Assembly: GCA_002049455.2 (NCBI GenBank)
Contig: KV918856.1
Location: 177,859-241,858 of the forward strand
DNA from: Porphyra umbilicalis
Lineage: Eukaryota; Rhodophyta; Bangiophyceae; Bangiales; Bangiaceae
DNA: 64,000 nucleotides
Direction: 5' to 3'
Part shown: positions 52,873-63,280 of the stretch, in pieces
How the letters are laid out: every line of letters starts with the position of its first letter
Position numbering within the stretch: position 1 is the first letter of the stretch
Position numbers and translations under genes: made by a program
The notes under the pieces: model-generated
Seen by the model: the letters and a program-made list of their open reading frames with translations, nothing else
Database searches by the model: none
Told to the model about the DNA's origin: nothing

Positions 52873-53808
52873 TCACGAGACGCGCAGCGGGAACCCCCCC
52901 CCTGCCGGCGGATGCGGGCGGCCAAAAAGGCCGCCGCCGACGACTGGTCCGTGTGGCACCCGCACCGGTAGCCGTACGAGTAGAGGAGCGCCAGGTGCGC
53001 CGCCGCCTGCGCGTTGCCAAACCGCGCCGCACGGCGGTACCTGCACACGGGGCGCGCGCACACGGCGGGGGCGGGGCAGGCACAACCACAGCAAGCGCGG
53101 CCGCGCGCGTCGCCAGAGCGGGGCAGCACCGGGGGCCCCCACGGGCGCCCCCGCGTGTTGCGTCAGCACACACACACGCGCACGCGCCTCTCGCGCCGCG
53201 TCGGGGGCGCGTCGACGCCCCCGCGCACCCACGCCCGACTAGCGGCGCGCGGGGCACCGCAGCGCCGGTGCGACGGGCCACCCGCCCCCCCCCACTCCCC
53301 CCCGCAAGGCCCACCGCGTGCGTGCGCGCGCGCGGCGCGTCCAGACGCCCACGCAAGCAGTGGGGTGGTACCCCCCCCCCCAAACGCACCAACTCTCCGC
53401 CGCCCGCACGTTGCGCCGCGTCACGAGCGGCAGGCGGAGGGAGCGCCACAACCCCCGGCACCCGTCCACCGCCGTGCGCCACCGCACGCACACGCCGCGC
53501 GCGGCGGCCACATCGGCGACGGCGGTGAGGCGGCCGAGCACCGCCAGCAGCATGTCGTCGGGTAAAAAGATGTCGGCGAGCGGGGGGGGGGGGGCGCCGG
53601 TGCCGCCGCCGCCGCCGACGCCGCCCGCGGCCGCCGTCGGGGGGGCGGTGGGGGTGGCGGCGGGGGGAGCGTCGCGCCCACCGGCGGACGCGCCGTCGTC
53701 AGCGACGGGCGCCGCGGCGGTGGTCCCCGCCACCGCCGGGGGGGGGGGGGCCGCCGCGGCCTGGGGGGAGGGCGACGGCGGCCACACGATCAGCGCCATC
53801 GTCGCCAT
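52873..53808 (-). CDS. F-box / Sel1-like repeat protein
   Basis: ATG 53808 (GCC ATG GCG) begins an Ala/Pro-rich leader. Then IFLPDDMLLAVLGRLTAVAD, VAAARGVCVRWRTAVDGCRG and LWRSLRLPLV form a clear F-box. After register changes at C runs (about 53370 and 53285), one frame reads RYRRAARFGNAQAAAHLALL and YSYGYRCGCHTDQSSAAAFL. This is a Sel1-like helical pair of the kind found behind F-boxes in plant proteins. The terminus is best read across a third C run (about 52896) to the stop at 52873. The likely role is a substrate adaptor of an SCF ubiquitin ligase. The middle (53130-53290) cannot be placed in a confident register. Confidence 0.5.
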
Positions 53809-54509
53809 GGCCCAACGGGGACGAGGGCGGGGGGGCGGAAAGCTCGAGGAGCCGGGCACAGAGGGGGTAGACAGCCACTGCCGCAGCCCAACCCAAAAAA
53901 AAAAAAAAAGAGAGGGAAAGGGGGGTGGCACCCAACGAGTCGCCGCAGTCGACGGGCCGCTGCACCAGACGGAGAAGGGCAACCACACCCCCGCCCGTGA
54001 AGCAACGGCAGCCCACCTGAAGGCACGCCAAGTCAGAGCTCCCGCTCAAGATGCAAGGCGGCCGCACATACGCCCCTGCACCTGCAGAGCAGATGGGTGC
54101 AGTGGGGGGGAGGGACAAGGAAAAAGGCGAGGACGAGGGCGCGACGCCAAGACGCCCACTCCCGGTCGCGGAGGCGGGAGGGGAGGGGGTGCTGCTGTTG
54201 GCCTCCGAGCTGACCACGTCCCCAGTCGCGCGGGCGGCGTTTTGATTGGCCCAAAGCAAACGCCCCCTGGCGACGCCACGCTCGCGAGGAGAGAGGGCGG
54301 CGGACCCGTGCTCGGGCCCGAGCCACGTGTCCCGATCTCTCTGGACGTGGCGCACGCAAGGCAACACAACACGAGACGACCCGCTATCCTATCTTGCAAA
54401 AAAACTTGGGCGCGGCAGAGACGGCACGGACGCACCCGGCCAGCGCCAGCGATGGCACGGCCGTACGGCACCCCTCGAGGGGCCACCACCCCCTGTATGG
54501 ACCCCCGCG
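53809..54509. other. intergenic region
   Basis: It lies between the start of the F-box/Sel1 gene and the stop of the Lin0512-family gene, both on minus. It contains an A run near 53895-53908 and a mixed GC-rich sequence. No gene is recognised. Confidence 0.4.
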
Positions 54510-55485
54510 TCAAACCCACGCGGGCCCCCGCACGTGGACGGCGGCCACAACAATCACGGCCGTGTCGTCGCCCGCCGCGTCCCGCTGCTCTGGCAGCACA
54601 ATCCCCGAGCGCGTCGCGAGCCCCCCGTCCGCGACCGTCACGGCGACGGCGCCATAGGGGAAGACGGCCTTGACGGCGTCCACGTCGACCGACGCTTGAA
54701 AGGCGGGGGGCACCCCGAGCGTCACCGCCACGCGCATCGTGCGGAGGTCGCCGCCGGGGAGGAGGCGCGACAGGCAGGGGAGGGATGTAAAGGTCAGGGC
54801 GTCTGTGGGCGGGGAGAGGGGCGGGGGGGGAGGGGGGGGTTGGGGGGCACGACACTCCCACGAGGAGGCCGTTGAAAAGGGATGGAAAAGAGCGCAAACA
54901 CCGTGGGGGGGGTGGCACCACCGGCGGCGACGCGCCGTGCCGCCGAAGGTGGGTCCGAGACCCACGGCCGTGGGACAAGAGGCACACCGTCAGAAGGGTA
55001 TTCGGGAGCACCGGGCGGGTGGACGGAGGCAGCCACCAAAGCGCTGCCACCGCTCCCTCGCCACGGCCGCGACCACACGGTCGGCACCACGGGTGGCGCA
55101 CCTCCACCCACGCGCGCCGCCCGGGCGTGGCCACGGCGCCACCCATGCCGTCACGCCGCACCGCGGCAGCGCCGCGGCGCCGCTGTGCCCGTCAGCCCAC
55201 AGAAAAAAAAACGTGCGCCCGCTGCCCGCCGTCTCCCCACCCACCAAATGGGGAGCTCGCCGCCACGCCCGCGCCCCCCCCCCCCCCCCCTCCCCACCAC
55301 ACCCCGACCGCCGACCGACCTACCCTTGCACGCGCGCACGGCGGCGACGGTCCCATCCTGGCCGTGCAAGTCGACGCCCGTCCCGATTTCCACAACCAGG
55401 ATGTCGTCAGCGGCGCCTTGGCCACCGCCCGCGGGCGCGGCGCCCCCCCCCCCCCCACCGCGGCGGTGGGGGGGCTGGACGCCAT
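54510..55485 (-). CDS. Lin0512-family protein
   Basis: There are two exons: 55485-55324 and 54802-54510, with a donor GTAGGT and an acceptor CCCACAG. Splicing joins g|ac to give VRACKDALTFTSLPCLSRLL. MASSPPTAAV at the start is separated from the conserved part by a C run (55443-55456) that shifts register. The core ILVVEIGTGVDLHGQDGTVA, then MRVAVTLGVP...VDVDAVKAVFPYGAVAVTV and DDTAVIVVAAVHV, matches the Lin0512 family of small bacterial and plastid-lineage proteins of unknown function. The conserved G-x-GVD-x-HGQD signature is intact. About 150 residues are predicted. The stop is at 54510. No biochemical role is established, to my knowledge. Confidence 0.7.
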
Positions 55486-56354
55486 GCCCCCCGCCGCGCG
55501 CCGTCGGCGGCGGGCCGCGGCGGATGGCAGCGGGCGGCCGCGCTGGGCGGCGGGCGCCCGATGGGCAGGCCGGGGGGAGGAGGTCACCCGTACGCCGGCG
55601 GCGGGCACAAAGGCCAGGGGGGGGAGGGGGGGCATGGCGCGCGCGCGTCGGGGGGGGGGGGGGGAGTGGCGCCGCACGGGGGCGGGCGACAGACGGGCGG
55701 GCGGGCGGGGGGTGTTGGGCGCGCGGCGCGTGGATCCGCGCGCGTCGTTCCACCCCCGCCCGGATCGAGCGCCGCGTCGCGCACGCAGCGGGGGCAAGTG
55801 CGCGGACTCGACGACGCGCAATTTCAACTCCTGGGAATGCCGACCGCGCGGCGCGCGGCGGCGCGCCGCGCGCCGCGCCCCGCCCGCGCGCCCCGCGGTC
55901 GGGGCGCGGCGGCAGCGGCGGCGGCGGGGGCGCCCGCGGCGCCCCGCGGGCCGCGGGCGTCCCCGCGCCGCCGCGACCGCCCGCGGCGGCCGTGCCCGCA
56001 CCCCTGTGGCGGTGCCCCCCCCCGGGGGGCGGGCCGGCAGCCGACGGCGCCGCCGTGGCGGGCCGTCGGCGCCGGCGGCGCCGCCGCCGCGGGTGGCTGC
56101 CAGCGCCGCGGGGCAGCGCCCGACGGGCCGGCAGCGCCGGCGCCGTCGGCCGGCCAGGCGCCCCCGCTCGCAATGGCGGCGCGGTGTCCCTTTTGTGCCG
56201 GCCGCCGGCGGCTGCTGCGCCGCCGCGCCAAAGGAGCACAAGAAAAAAAAACAAAAAAAACCCATGGGACGGACGCTATCGCCTCTCGCCCACCACGCGT
56301 GCCGCCATAGATGGAAGGCGGCGCCCCCCCCCCCCCCCCCCCCCCCTCCCCCCC
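55486..56354. other. very GC-rich intergenic DNA
   Basis: Almost entirely C/G triplets with G and C runs. Open frames exist in all registers but are Arg/Ala/Pro/Gly-only. Nothing recognisable. Confidence 0.45.
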
Positions 56355-57395
56355 TCATGGCGCGAGCTCGGCGTAGCCAACGACGCAGCGTGCGACGGCC
56401 CCCCCCCCCCCCCCCCGCCCGACGACGTCGAGGCGGAGCCCCCGGCCGGCAGCCTCGCCGACGCCGAGCCCCCGCTCCATGGCGTTGAGGATGGCGACGC
56501 CGCCGCCCCCCGCAACGAGCCGCCACGCCACGCTGCGGCTGCCGCCGGTGGGGTCGTACGCGTCGCCGCCGCCGCCGTCGGTCGTGGTGGCGTGCCTGGC
56601 GGTCGGCATCCCGCCGCCGCCCGCCGCGTCCGCCCATGGCGCGTCGCCCACCTGCCCGCTCCGCGTCATGGTCAGGCGGTAGGCGGCGCCCGGGCGGAGG
56701 CCCGACACGGCCGCCGCGACGCCCACCCCACAGTCGGGGGCGGTCGTCAACGTGACGCGCCCGACAATTAGCGGCGGCGGCGCGCCCGCCGCCGCCACCA
56801 CAGGCACCGCCGCCGCCATGGCCGGCACCAGCACCGCCGTCGACGCGACCGCCCCCGCCGCCGCCGCGGCCGCGTCGGAGCGCAGGTCGCACGTCAGGGG
56901 TGGGTCTGACGCGCACGCCCACGCCGGCTCCATCACCACCGTTGGCGTGCGGGTGCACGCCCACACACCCCCCGGCGCGTCGGAGGCGGGGTGGGCGGCG
57001 CCCCAGGGGGCGTCGCCGCCCCCTCCTCCCTCTTCCCCCGCCGGCGGGGGCACTGGCTCGGTGAGGAAGTAGGCCATCCGCACCCGCCGCACGCACGTGG
57101 CGGTGCCCGCGTCGTCGCACACGAGCGTCGGGCAGCGGGTGTAGGTGCAGGAGCCCGGGTGCGTCGGCAGCGCCGCCGCGCAAACGCCGTGGTTGACCGT
57201 CTTGCACGCGCAGGTGGACGTGGTGAGCGTGGCGGGGGTGGGGGGAGGGGGGTTGCGCAGCGCCTGCGTGGGCGTGAACGCCGCCATGGCGACGGCCGCG
57301 ACGGCCGCCGACGCGACGGCGGCGGCAACGAGTGCCGACCGGCGGCGGGGCGGCGGTGGCCGCCGGGGGGAGGTGCGCTGCCGCGAGGCGGCCAT
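56355..57395 (-). CDS. secreted or membrane-anchored cysteine-containing protein
   Basis: ATG 57395 (GACC ATG G) is preferred over an upstream non-ATG start. A basic N-terminus and a hydrophobic segment (ALVAAAVASAAVAAVAMAAF) indicate a signal peptide or anchor. A compact cysteine module follows: STCACKTVNHGVCAAALP, GSCTYTRCPTLVCDDAG, TATC. The C-terminal domain reads VGRVTLTTAPDCGVGVAAAV and GLRPGAAYRLTMTRSGQVGD and ends GGGAVARCVVGYAEL. It is beta-rich and vaguely like a Cu/Zn-SOD-type barrel, but the metal-binding histidines are not seen, so no enzymatic role is claimed. 346 residues, one exon. An extracellular location is likely. Confidence 0.55.
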   Translation of the reverse strand: MAASRQRTSPRRPPPPRRRSALVAAAVASAAVAAVAMAAFTPTQALRNPPPPTPATLTTSTCACKTVNHGVCAAALPTHPGSCTYTRCPTLVCDDAGTATCVRRVRMAYFLTEPVPPPAGEEGGGGGDAPWGAAHPASDAPGGVWACTRTPTVVMEPAWACASDPPLTCDLRSDAAAAAAGAVASTAVLVPAMAAAVPVVAAAGAPPPLIVGRVTLTTAPDCGVGVAAAVSGLRPGAAYRLTMTRSGQVGDAPWADAAGGGGMPTARHATTTDGGGGDAYDPTGGSRSVAWRLVAGGGGVAILNAMERGLGVGEAAGRGLRLDVVGRGGGGGAVARCVVGYAELAP

Positions 57396-58482
57396 GGTCG
57401 GCACGGAGGAGGGGGCGGGCGGGCGGCAACGACGGCGCGGCGGAAGCGGCGGGGGAAGCGCGGGGCGCGTCGTAGCGACGGCGGTTGCGGCCGAGGGTGG
57501 ATGGCGGGAGCGGTAGCGGCGGCGGCGAGGGGCGGCAAAGAGGCGTCCCCGTCACCCGCCCGCGCCCGCGGGACGGTCGTCACGCCAGTGTCTCGCGCGT
57601 CCCGACCATGGCGGCGGGCGGGGGCCGGGCCACGGCAGCCGCACGGCGGCCCCGCGGCGGGTCGGCAACCGCCGCCGACCGACCGCCGGGCGGCGGCGGG
57701 CACCCCCCCCCCCCCCCTCCACCCGCCTCCGCCGCCGCCGCTGCCGCCGCCGCTGCCGCCGCCGCTGCCGCGGCCGCGGCGGCGCGAACCCGCAAGCATT
57801 GCCGCCCGCCCGCACCGCGCGGCCGCACACGACGGGCGGCGGGCGGGCGGCGGTGGCGGCGGCGGCGCCTCCCACCCACCCGACCCGCATGTTGCCAGTG
57901 TCGCGCGTGGGGGTGGCGGGCGGGGGCGGGGGCGCCGCCCCAGCCCGCACCCGACCCACCCCCCCCCCCCCCCCCACAGATCATGGCGAAACCCTCCTGC
58001 CGCGCTGCTGCCTTCCCAACCGCTGCGCGCAACAGCGGTGTCGGCGGCGCCACCCCCCGACGCACGCGCCCGCCGCCGCCGCGCGGGGGTGCGGGCGGGG
58101 GTCGCACGCACGCCCCGCCCTCGGTCGCCCCGCCATATCCATCCCCTGCACCGTGCCACCCGCTGCCCCGCCGCGTGCACCCTCCTGCGCCGCTGCGTCC
58201 ACCCGCTGCCCCGCCTCGCCTAGGCACCGCCCCGCCTCGTCCAGCCACCGCCCCGCCTCGTCCAGCCACTGCCCCGCCTCGTGGCACCCCCGCCGCCAGC
58301 GGGCGATCGGGGGGGGGGGCGCCCCGCCGGCGGGCCGACGCGCGCGGTCCCGCCATCCCGCGCACACCCGCCGCGGGCGCGACGGGTGCCACCCCGCGGC
58401 CGCCCCGCCCGCGCGGCCGCGCGCGCCGCACGCTGACGGTGCGGCACACGGTCGTCAGAATAGTGTGCACTTGAACGGGAGT
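57396..58482. other. GC-rich low-complexity DNA
   Basis: Upstream region of the preceding gene, then Pro/Arg/Gly low complexity with C runs. An 18-bp tandem (CCCGCCTCGTCCAGCCAC, about four units) occupies 58214-58285. No supportable gene. Confidence 0.45.
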
Positions 58483-58590
58483 CTGAACGGGGGTTTCCTG
58501 GTCGGTTGCCCTGAACGAGCGATTTCCCGTCCAGGATTTGGTGCCGTAACAAACCCCTGGACAAGAGCGACTCCCGTTCAGGGCTGGGTT
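58483..58590. repeat. TGAACGGGA inverted-repeat cluster, copy 1
   Basis: CTTGAACGGGAGTC at 58488 is inverted as GACTCCCGTTCAGG at about 58568, with further TGAACGGG and CCCGTCCAGG motifs between. Together they could form a stem about 95 bases long. A related cluster is at 60088-60190. Confidence 0.5.
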
Positions 58591-60087
58591 GCCAGGCTCT
58601 CTTTTGCTTCCTTGCAGCACCCGGATCGTCTCGAGGTCTAATATAGTGCTAGTATCGGCCAATCAGAGGCTTAATTCGCGAGGATCATGCATAATAGCTG
58701 ATCGTTGCGCACGCTGTACGGGTCTTGGTATGCTGGCCATCTTCTCCGCGCACCGCAGGGACGGCTCAAGCTGCATCCGTCTCTCTGCGTGCCCGTGAAG
58801 GCGACTCCCGGCCCTCCCACGTGGATACTCTGCCCGCTCACCCGCACGAGTACCATTGGGCTGTTTTTCTAATGGCGGGTCTGGATCACCGTCGTAGCGG
58901 CGCCCACGTCGGAACGCGGCAGCTGGCTGCCCACCCCCCCGGGGACATCAAAGGCCCTTTTCGACCACCGACTGAACGCCGACTGCTGTGATCGCCTGCA
59001 ACAGACGGTATTGTTTGCAAAGGTGGAGCAGGTGAAAGGCTCGAGGTTGGCGGAGCGAACGCCAAGAAGAAAACCACAGACAGAATGACACCAGCGTGGC
59101 AGGGGGAGCAAAAAAGGGTGGACGGGGAGGCCGCCAGACCAGCATGCAAGAAAAAACAACAGGCTATTTCTTAACACGTACACCGACATAGACATGAAGA
59201 AACCACCCCAACACAAGCCTCCCTCCCACCTGTTTCCCCCCCCCCCCCCCCCCCCCCCAGCACGGCCTCAAACCGCCGACAGCCGGACGACCACCACCGT
59301 GGTAGTGACGCAAAACAGCTCGCCACGCAACAATGCCGCATGCAGCAGCGGCGACGACCGCACCCACCCCCCACCCAGACCTGCAAGGGGACCCACCACC
59401 CAGCCATCGCAAGCCTCCACGCCGACGCCGCAAACGCCGACAGGCAGGCGACCACTACGTCGACGGTGACGTGACACCGCCTGCCGCGCAACAAGGCCGG
59501 TGCGGCAACGGCGACGACAGCGCCGCGAGTCGTTGCCTCCGCCAACGACAACACAACCCAGGTGGCCACAACAACGGTAGTGATCTACGGCGGCCCGCCA
59601 CGCAACCAGCTGACACGAGGGGACAACGAGGAGCGCGCCGAACAGAGGGCATCCGGAAGCGTCGGCAGTCGCAGTCCCGCCCGCGTAATGCCAGAACAAA
59701 GCCGAGAGGGCCACGAAGAAGGCGCGGTGATGGTGTGTTGTGACGCGGTTATCGTTACTCGGTGTGTGAGGAGGCCGCAGTTCCTTGCGGTGGCATCACC
59801 GTGTCATTTGGTGTCATATCTTGCAAGCACCACGGTTGCTACCTTCACAAAGACGTAGTCAGTCGTTTCATGCTGCCATCTATTCAGCAGCGCACGAACA
59901 GGCGTTCTTGCCATCGTGGGCGGCGTAGCGCCACGTACAGCCAAAAAGAAACAAAACGCGGCACCAGTAACCGCAACCGATGCCCGACGCCCGGCTGCTC
60001 CCCGGTGCAGGCAGGTCTTAACGTCCCTGGCTTAATCGTGCACAGCGGTCCTAAGAGCATCTCGTGATCTATCTTGCGTTTCCACTG
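58591..60087. other. anonymous DNA between the two TGAACGGGA clusters
   Basis: Mixed composition with several short frames and a C run at 59238-59259. CAACAACGG/GGCGACGAC-type motifs are common around 59.3-59.6 kb. No recognised gene. Confidence 0.35.
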
Positions 60088-60190
60088 CCCGTGCACCTGA
60101 ACGGGATTGTAACATGAAGTCGATTGTTCAGGCTTTGTGCCCTGACGAAACCCTGAACGGGATTTCCTCTCGTCCAGGCTGCAGGTTTTT
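60088..60190. repeat. TGAACGGGA inverted-repeat cluster, copy 2
   Basis: GTGCACCTGAACGGGATTG at about 60090 resembles GTGCACTTGAACGGGAGTC at 58483. CCCTGAACGGGATTTCC and CTCGTCCAGGCTG recur inside. The two clusters bracket 1.6 kb and could be ends of one element. Confidence 0.4.
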
Positions 60191-63100
60191 CTGACGATGC
60201 GACGCGGCGGGCGCGCTGCTACCGGCGCGGTGCCGCCGCCGCTGCCGCCGCCGCCGCCGGCGCTGCGGTCGCCGGCGGGGGATCCCGCTGCCGCGGGCGG
60301 CCGCCGCCGCCACGCGGCACGCCGTGGGTGGGTGGTGGCGGGCGGGGACACCCCCCACCCCCCCCCACCCACCCCCGCCGCCCCTGCCTCCGCGCCGCCC
60401 GCCGCGTCACCAGACTGACGGGCGCACGCGCGGCAGACGCCCGCGTGGCGCAGCCGCGCGCGCAACGGGCCGTGGCCGCTCGCCCCGCCTCGTCCGCGCC
60501 GCGTATCGCCGGGAGTGGGCGGGACGAGGGGGGGGGGGGGGGGGGGGGGGGGGGGCGCGCCCCCCCGCGCACGGGCGCGCCTGCCGGTGGGCGGGCAGAA
60601 TCTGGCGGGCGGAATCTGGCGGGGGAGGCGGGCACGCCGCCGACCCTGCGCGCCGCCGCTCCCGGGCGCGGCGGCCGCCGCCGCCCGCCTGGCACCGCGT
60701 GGCGACACGAGGGCGGCGGTGCTCCGCCGCCGCCGCCGCCGCACCGGCCGCACCGGTGCGGCGCCGCTGCCCCGCCGCGCGTGCGCGGGGCGCGCGCACG
60801 CCTAAAATTTTAGTTAAGAGGGCACTTCTGGGTGAGACACGTGGATAAATTCAAGGAGCCACGTCCAAACGTTACAGTTGTGATTCAAACCCAATGTGGC
60901 CACTGCATGCTTGTGCGGCGTGTCCACCGGCGCACCCGGCGAGATACGCATTCTTCCTTGCGCAACCACCTACGGCCCCATTCAACGCTGACCGGGCCCC
61001 CCTTTACCGGCGATTGGAGCCGGGGGTGGATCCTCAATCTTCCTGGACCAGCCCGTCAACGTCAGACGATGAGCAGCGACAAGGAAGAGCCCGTTTGCTC
61101 TTTCGATACCCCGCCCACCCCCCCCCCGCTGAGGGTCGTTCCGCACCGGGCTCTTTTGCCGGTATCGCGGTATGCGGTATACGGTTTCGCTCAGCCATTG
61201 GCCACAGCTGGCCACGTTGACAACGTGTGGGCGGCCCGATACCGAGCCCGCGATCGAAGATGGGGGGTAGGTGAATCGCGGTACGCATAGAGAATACGGC
61301 TTAGAGCCCCACTGATTTGATGAAATTAATTAAAAGGAACTTGAGTGCTTTCTGTTGAGTGAATTCCATTCCGGGATCTCCGGAAGGTGCACACCGGCGG
61401 CGCTTCTCGAAAAGAGAAGCGCTCCGACTGCCACCCGTAGATCCCTGGCCCCCGCGTGCACTCAGAGCACAGCCAACAACGCTGCATCGACTCCGCATCC
61501 GAACCAATTTAGGCCCGCCACGTATGAAACGCGTGGGCGTATGATTGGGTGTCGAGGACGTTCCGACCCTGCAACCTCAAGGTCCTGAGAGCTGCATTGT
61601 ACTTGATAGAAAACAGGGGCTACATTCTTAAAACAACGTAAACATTTGTGGAAGTCAGAACGCTCATTGATGGCTGTGCCTTTCTACATGCAACCGGCTC
61701 TACGTCCTTCTTGAGGCTTTTGACGCTGCCAGGTGTACCAGCGCGAGAGTCCTGGCCTGAGAGTGCGATCGTTGTCAAAAGCGCATGCAATCGTAGTTGA
61801 ATTTAGCCGACATTCTGCGATCAGACGGCTACTGTTGTTGATATCATCAGACAATGCGGCGGTCGTCGAGCCGTTTAGAGCCACGATTGGGGTCACCACG
61901 TGTCTCAGTCATGTCGGAAGTGGTCCCAAGCAACCAGATGGCCTCTCGCCTGCACGCAGTCGCTTTGAAAGGCCCCCTGGCCCGGATACGTTGCAAGAGG
62001 GACGAGGGGGCAAACGCAAGGCATGCCGTCTTCTTCCACACGTCCGCTCTCGCCGTATGCGCCACAGTATCATTGGCCCAGGGCTTCGGCACCCAGCGCA
62101 CGAGGCACGGCAAAATCCAGGTCGCCCAGTGACGCAGGGGCGTGTATGGGCCGCGGCTAGCCCGGCAACGTTGCGGGAGGGCATAGACAAGGATATAGGA
62201 GGGATATGGGAGGCATGGAATCTCCTTATACTGGCCCTTGGTCGCCCATTCTGGGGCCCGGGCGGCCCGCCTACGTCGCTCGATCGCTGAGTCAGCACCA
62301 CACGAGCCGCGGCAAAGCCTCGTCGGACTATATTCTGTTGTCTTGTGTGTGCGTGTGTGGGCGGTGGCCAGCCAGGCTACGGTTTTGTAGGGCGCCACCT
62401 GTGATTCATGAGGTGCAGCCTCCTCTCCCACTCATAATCTGGTCCGCTCTCGTTGCGGGGCGCCCGCATGCGCTGCATCAGTGATTCGACAGCCGCACGA
62501 GGCGCGGCCTGGTGGACTGCTTTCTTTTGGCGACGCGGGAACGCGGTGAAAGAGCTTGGCCGTCAACGTTGTGTGTGCGTCAAACGTCTGAGGGGCATAG
62601 GCGCCCCGCCGTGGGATCTACTATTTTACCCGTCCTCGCGTGACTGGCGTGCCACGCCCCGCGCGCACGGCTCTCTCACGACGAGGAGCCTGCCAGCATC
62701 AAAATACCGTTGCCGCGGGACCTCTCAGCACATTGCACGTGCCGCTCAGCTGACGCCTGGGCCAAGGAATGGTTATCGGACCAATAGGTGCCTGTTGTTG
62801 ATCATTGTTGTACGCAGGTGGTGACTCGATTGACGCTGGGGGGCCATAGATTTGGCCATCGATTTCGACCCGCCGCGCGGGGGGCGCTGAGTCTGGGTGG
62901 GGACCTAGCCAGGGTGGCGGGGGGATTGCAGAGCACGTGTGGAGCGGATGGGCGGGTGGCTCGGAAGGGTTCTTCTGTGCCCAGATCACAGCATAGGGTG
63001 CTCACCGTCGCGGAAATGTCGTGCTTACCACCACTGCTCTTTCACGCACACCCGCCACGCACCACCCACTGCTCCCTTGCCTACACCTCACCCGCCGCCC

Positions 63101-63280
63101 GCAGGTTGCTCGTGCACCTACTCCGGCCTTGACGTCGTCGCCGTCTACGAGGCCGGAACCTCCCATTCCTCAGCTCTCTGCCGCCGTCGGTCCGCCTGCC
63201 CGTGAGCCGCCTGCCTGCATCTGTTCGGCCTCGACAGGCCGCGTGGCCCTTGGGCTCGCACTTCCTTGCGGCAGCCGGAG
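60191..63280. other. anonymous DNA: GC-rich block then AT-richer block
   Basis: 60.2-60.8 kb is low-complexity GC-rich with a G run at 60528-60555 and ends with the palindrome CTAAAATTTTAG (60802-60813). 60.8-63.0 kb is compositionally mixed with no recognised gene or repeat end. Confidence 0.4.

Noticed and set aside
54739..57555. Very long frames (523 to 787 codons) on both strands
   Set aside because: Extreme GC removes stop codons. They run through the Lin0512 and cysteine-protein genes out of register and are Arg/Pro/Gly-only elsewhere.
58490..60190. LTR retrotransposon suggested by repeated TGAACGGGA clusters
   Set aside because: The clusters are not long direct repeats, no reverse transcriptase, primer-binding site or polypurine tract is visible between them, and the orientation is mixed.
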